This document shows, in pieces, positions 15,046 to 15,145 of a stretch of DNA of 15,145 nt. Within the stretch, counting starts at the first letter, position 1, and each line of letters starts with the position of its first letter. Position numbers and translations under genes: made by a program. Where the stretch lies: NCBI GenBank assembly GCA_964468415.1, contig CAYXUS010000174.1, positions 1-15,145 on the forward strand. The letters run 5' to 3'. A model generated the notes under the pieces. That model saw only the letters and a program-made list of their open reading frames with translations. It was not told the DNA's origin and did no database searches. This stretch comes from Caldithrix sp964468415. Lineage in GTDB: Bacteria > Calditrichota > Calditrichia > Calditrichales > Calditrichaceae.

Positions 15046-15145
15046 TTAGGCTAAAGCGGAATGCAATTCAAATTTTAAAGCATTTTTTTCTCTGCCGGAA
15101 CGCTCTCCCAACTGAGCTTCCCAGTCGCAAACCCGGGCAAAACTG
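15046..15145 (-). CDS. C-terminal end of an unidentified gene (partial, tentative)
   Basis: On the minus strand one frame is open from the window edge to a TAA at 15046-15048, giving 32 residues ending in ELHSALA. This frame has a strong excess of G at the first codon position, as expected for true coding DNA; the other two frames stop earlier (15068-15070 and 15075-15077). It would end 32 bp before tatA and could share its transcript. The fragment is too short to assign a family, and the choice of frame is an inference. Confidence 0.4.
   Translation of the reverse strand, partial: SFARVCDWEAQLGERSGREKNALKFELHSALA

Noticed and set aside
15080..15145. A tRNA D-arm-like string on the minus strand (GCTCAGTTGGGAGAGC)
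   Set aside because: The following bases do not form an anticodon stem, there is no T-arm and no matching acceptor ends. The match is most likely coincidence within the end of a coding region, although I cannot see beyond the window edge.

Overview
The window looks like ordinary chromosomal DNA from a Gram-negative-type bacterium of moderate GC content. The set of proteins (TatA, ClpB, a short-branched-chain acyl-CoA dehydrogenase, separate BirA and CoaX, a DUF6132 protein, large soluble multi-domain kinases) fits the FCB side of the tree (Calditrichota, Ignavibacteriota or Bacteroidota relatives). That placement is a tentative inference from protein style, since no marker RNA gene is present. 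Every gene I can support lies on the minus strand, so the window is described here in transcription order, from high to low coordinates. There is no phage, transposase, CRISPR array or RNA gene.

Right part (15145 to 11962): the end of an unidentified gene, a small tatA (55 aa), and clpB (872 aa) with a strong SD, a candidate sigma70-like promoter and a clear intrinsic terminator. Next comes a gene-free stretch of about 530 bp with a 7-bp tandem repeat, a near-identical 16-bp direct repeat on either side of it, a G-rich run and a GC hairpin. It looks like debris of a dispersed intergenic repeat.

Centre (11429 to 8850): a tight three-gene thiol/redox cluster, made up of a DUF1858 protein with CxxC, a two-helix DUF6132 membrane protein and a membrane-anchored thioredoxin with CSAC. 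It is followed by two signalling genes joined by an ATGA overlap: a soluble histidine kinase and an RsbW/SpoIIAB-like GHKL ATPase with an enlarged region between its ATP-binding motifs. These five genes are the most interesting part of the window.

Left part (8677 to 1): an acyl-CoA dehydrogenase gene with strong SD and an intrinsic terminator, then a probable operon birA - coaX - large histidine kinase - mutS. birA and coaX overlap, and kinase and mutS are 11 bp apart. The kinase has a receiver-like N-terminal domain that has lost the phospho-acceptor Asp and the other key receiver residues, then three GAF-like segments, a PAS domain and an intact kinase core. MutS runs off the left edge and lacks only its extreme C-terminus.

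Nothing here is clearly a new defence or mobile system. The best candidates for undescribed biology are the coupled kinase/RsbW-like pair, the DUF1858-DUF6132-thioredoxin relay, and the pseudo-receiver kinase embedded in a vitamin-cofactor/mismatch-repair operon.
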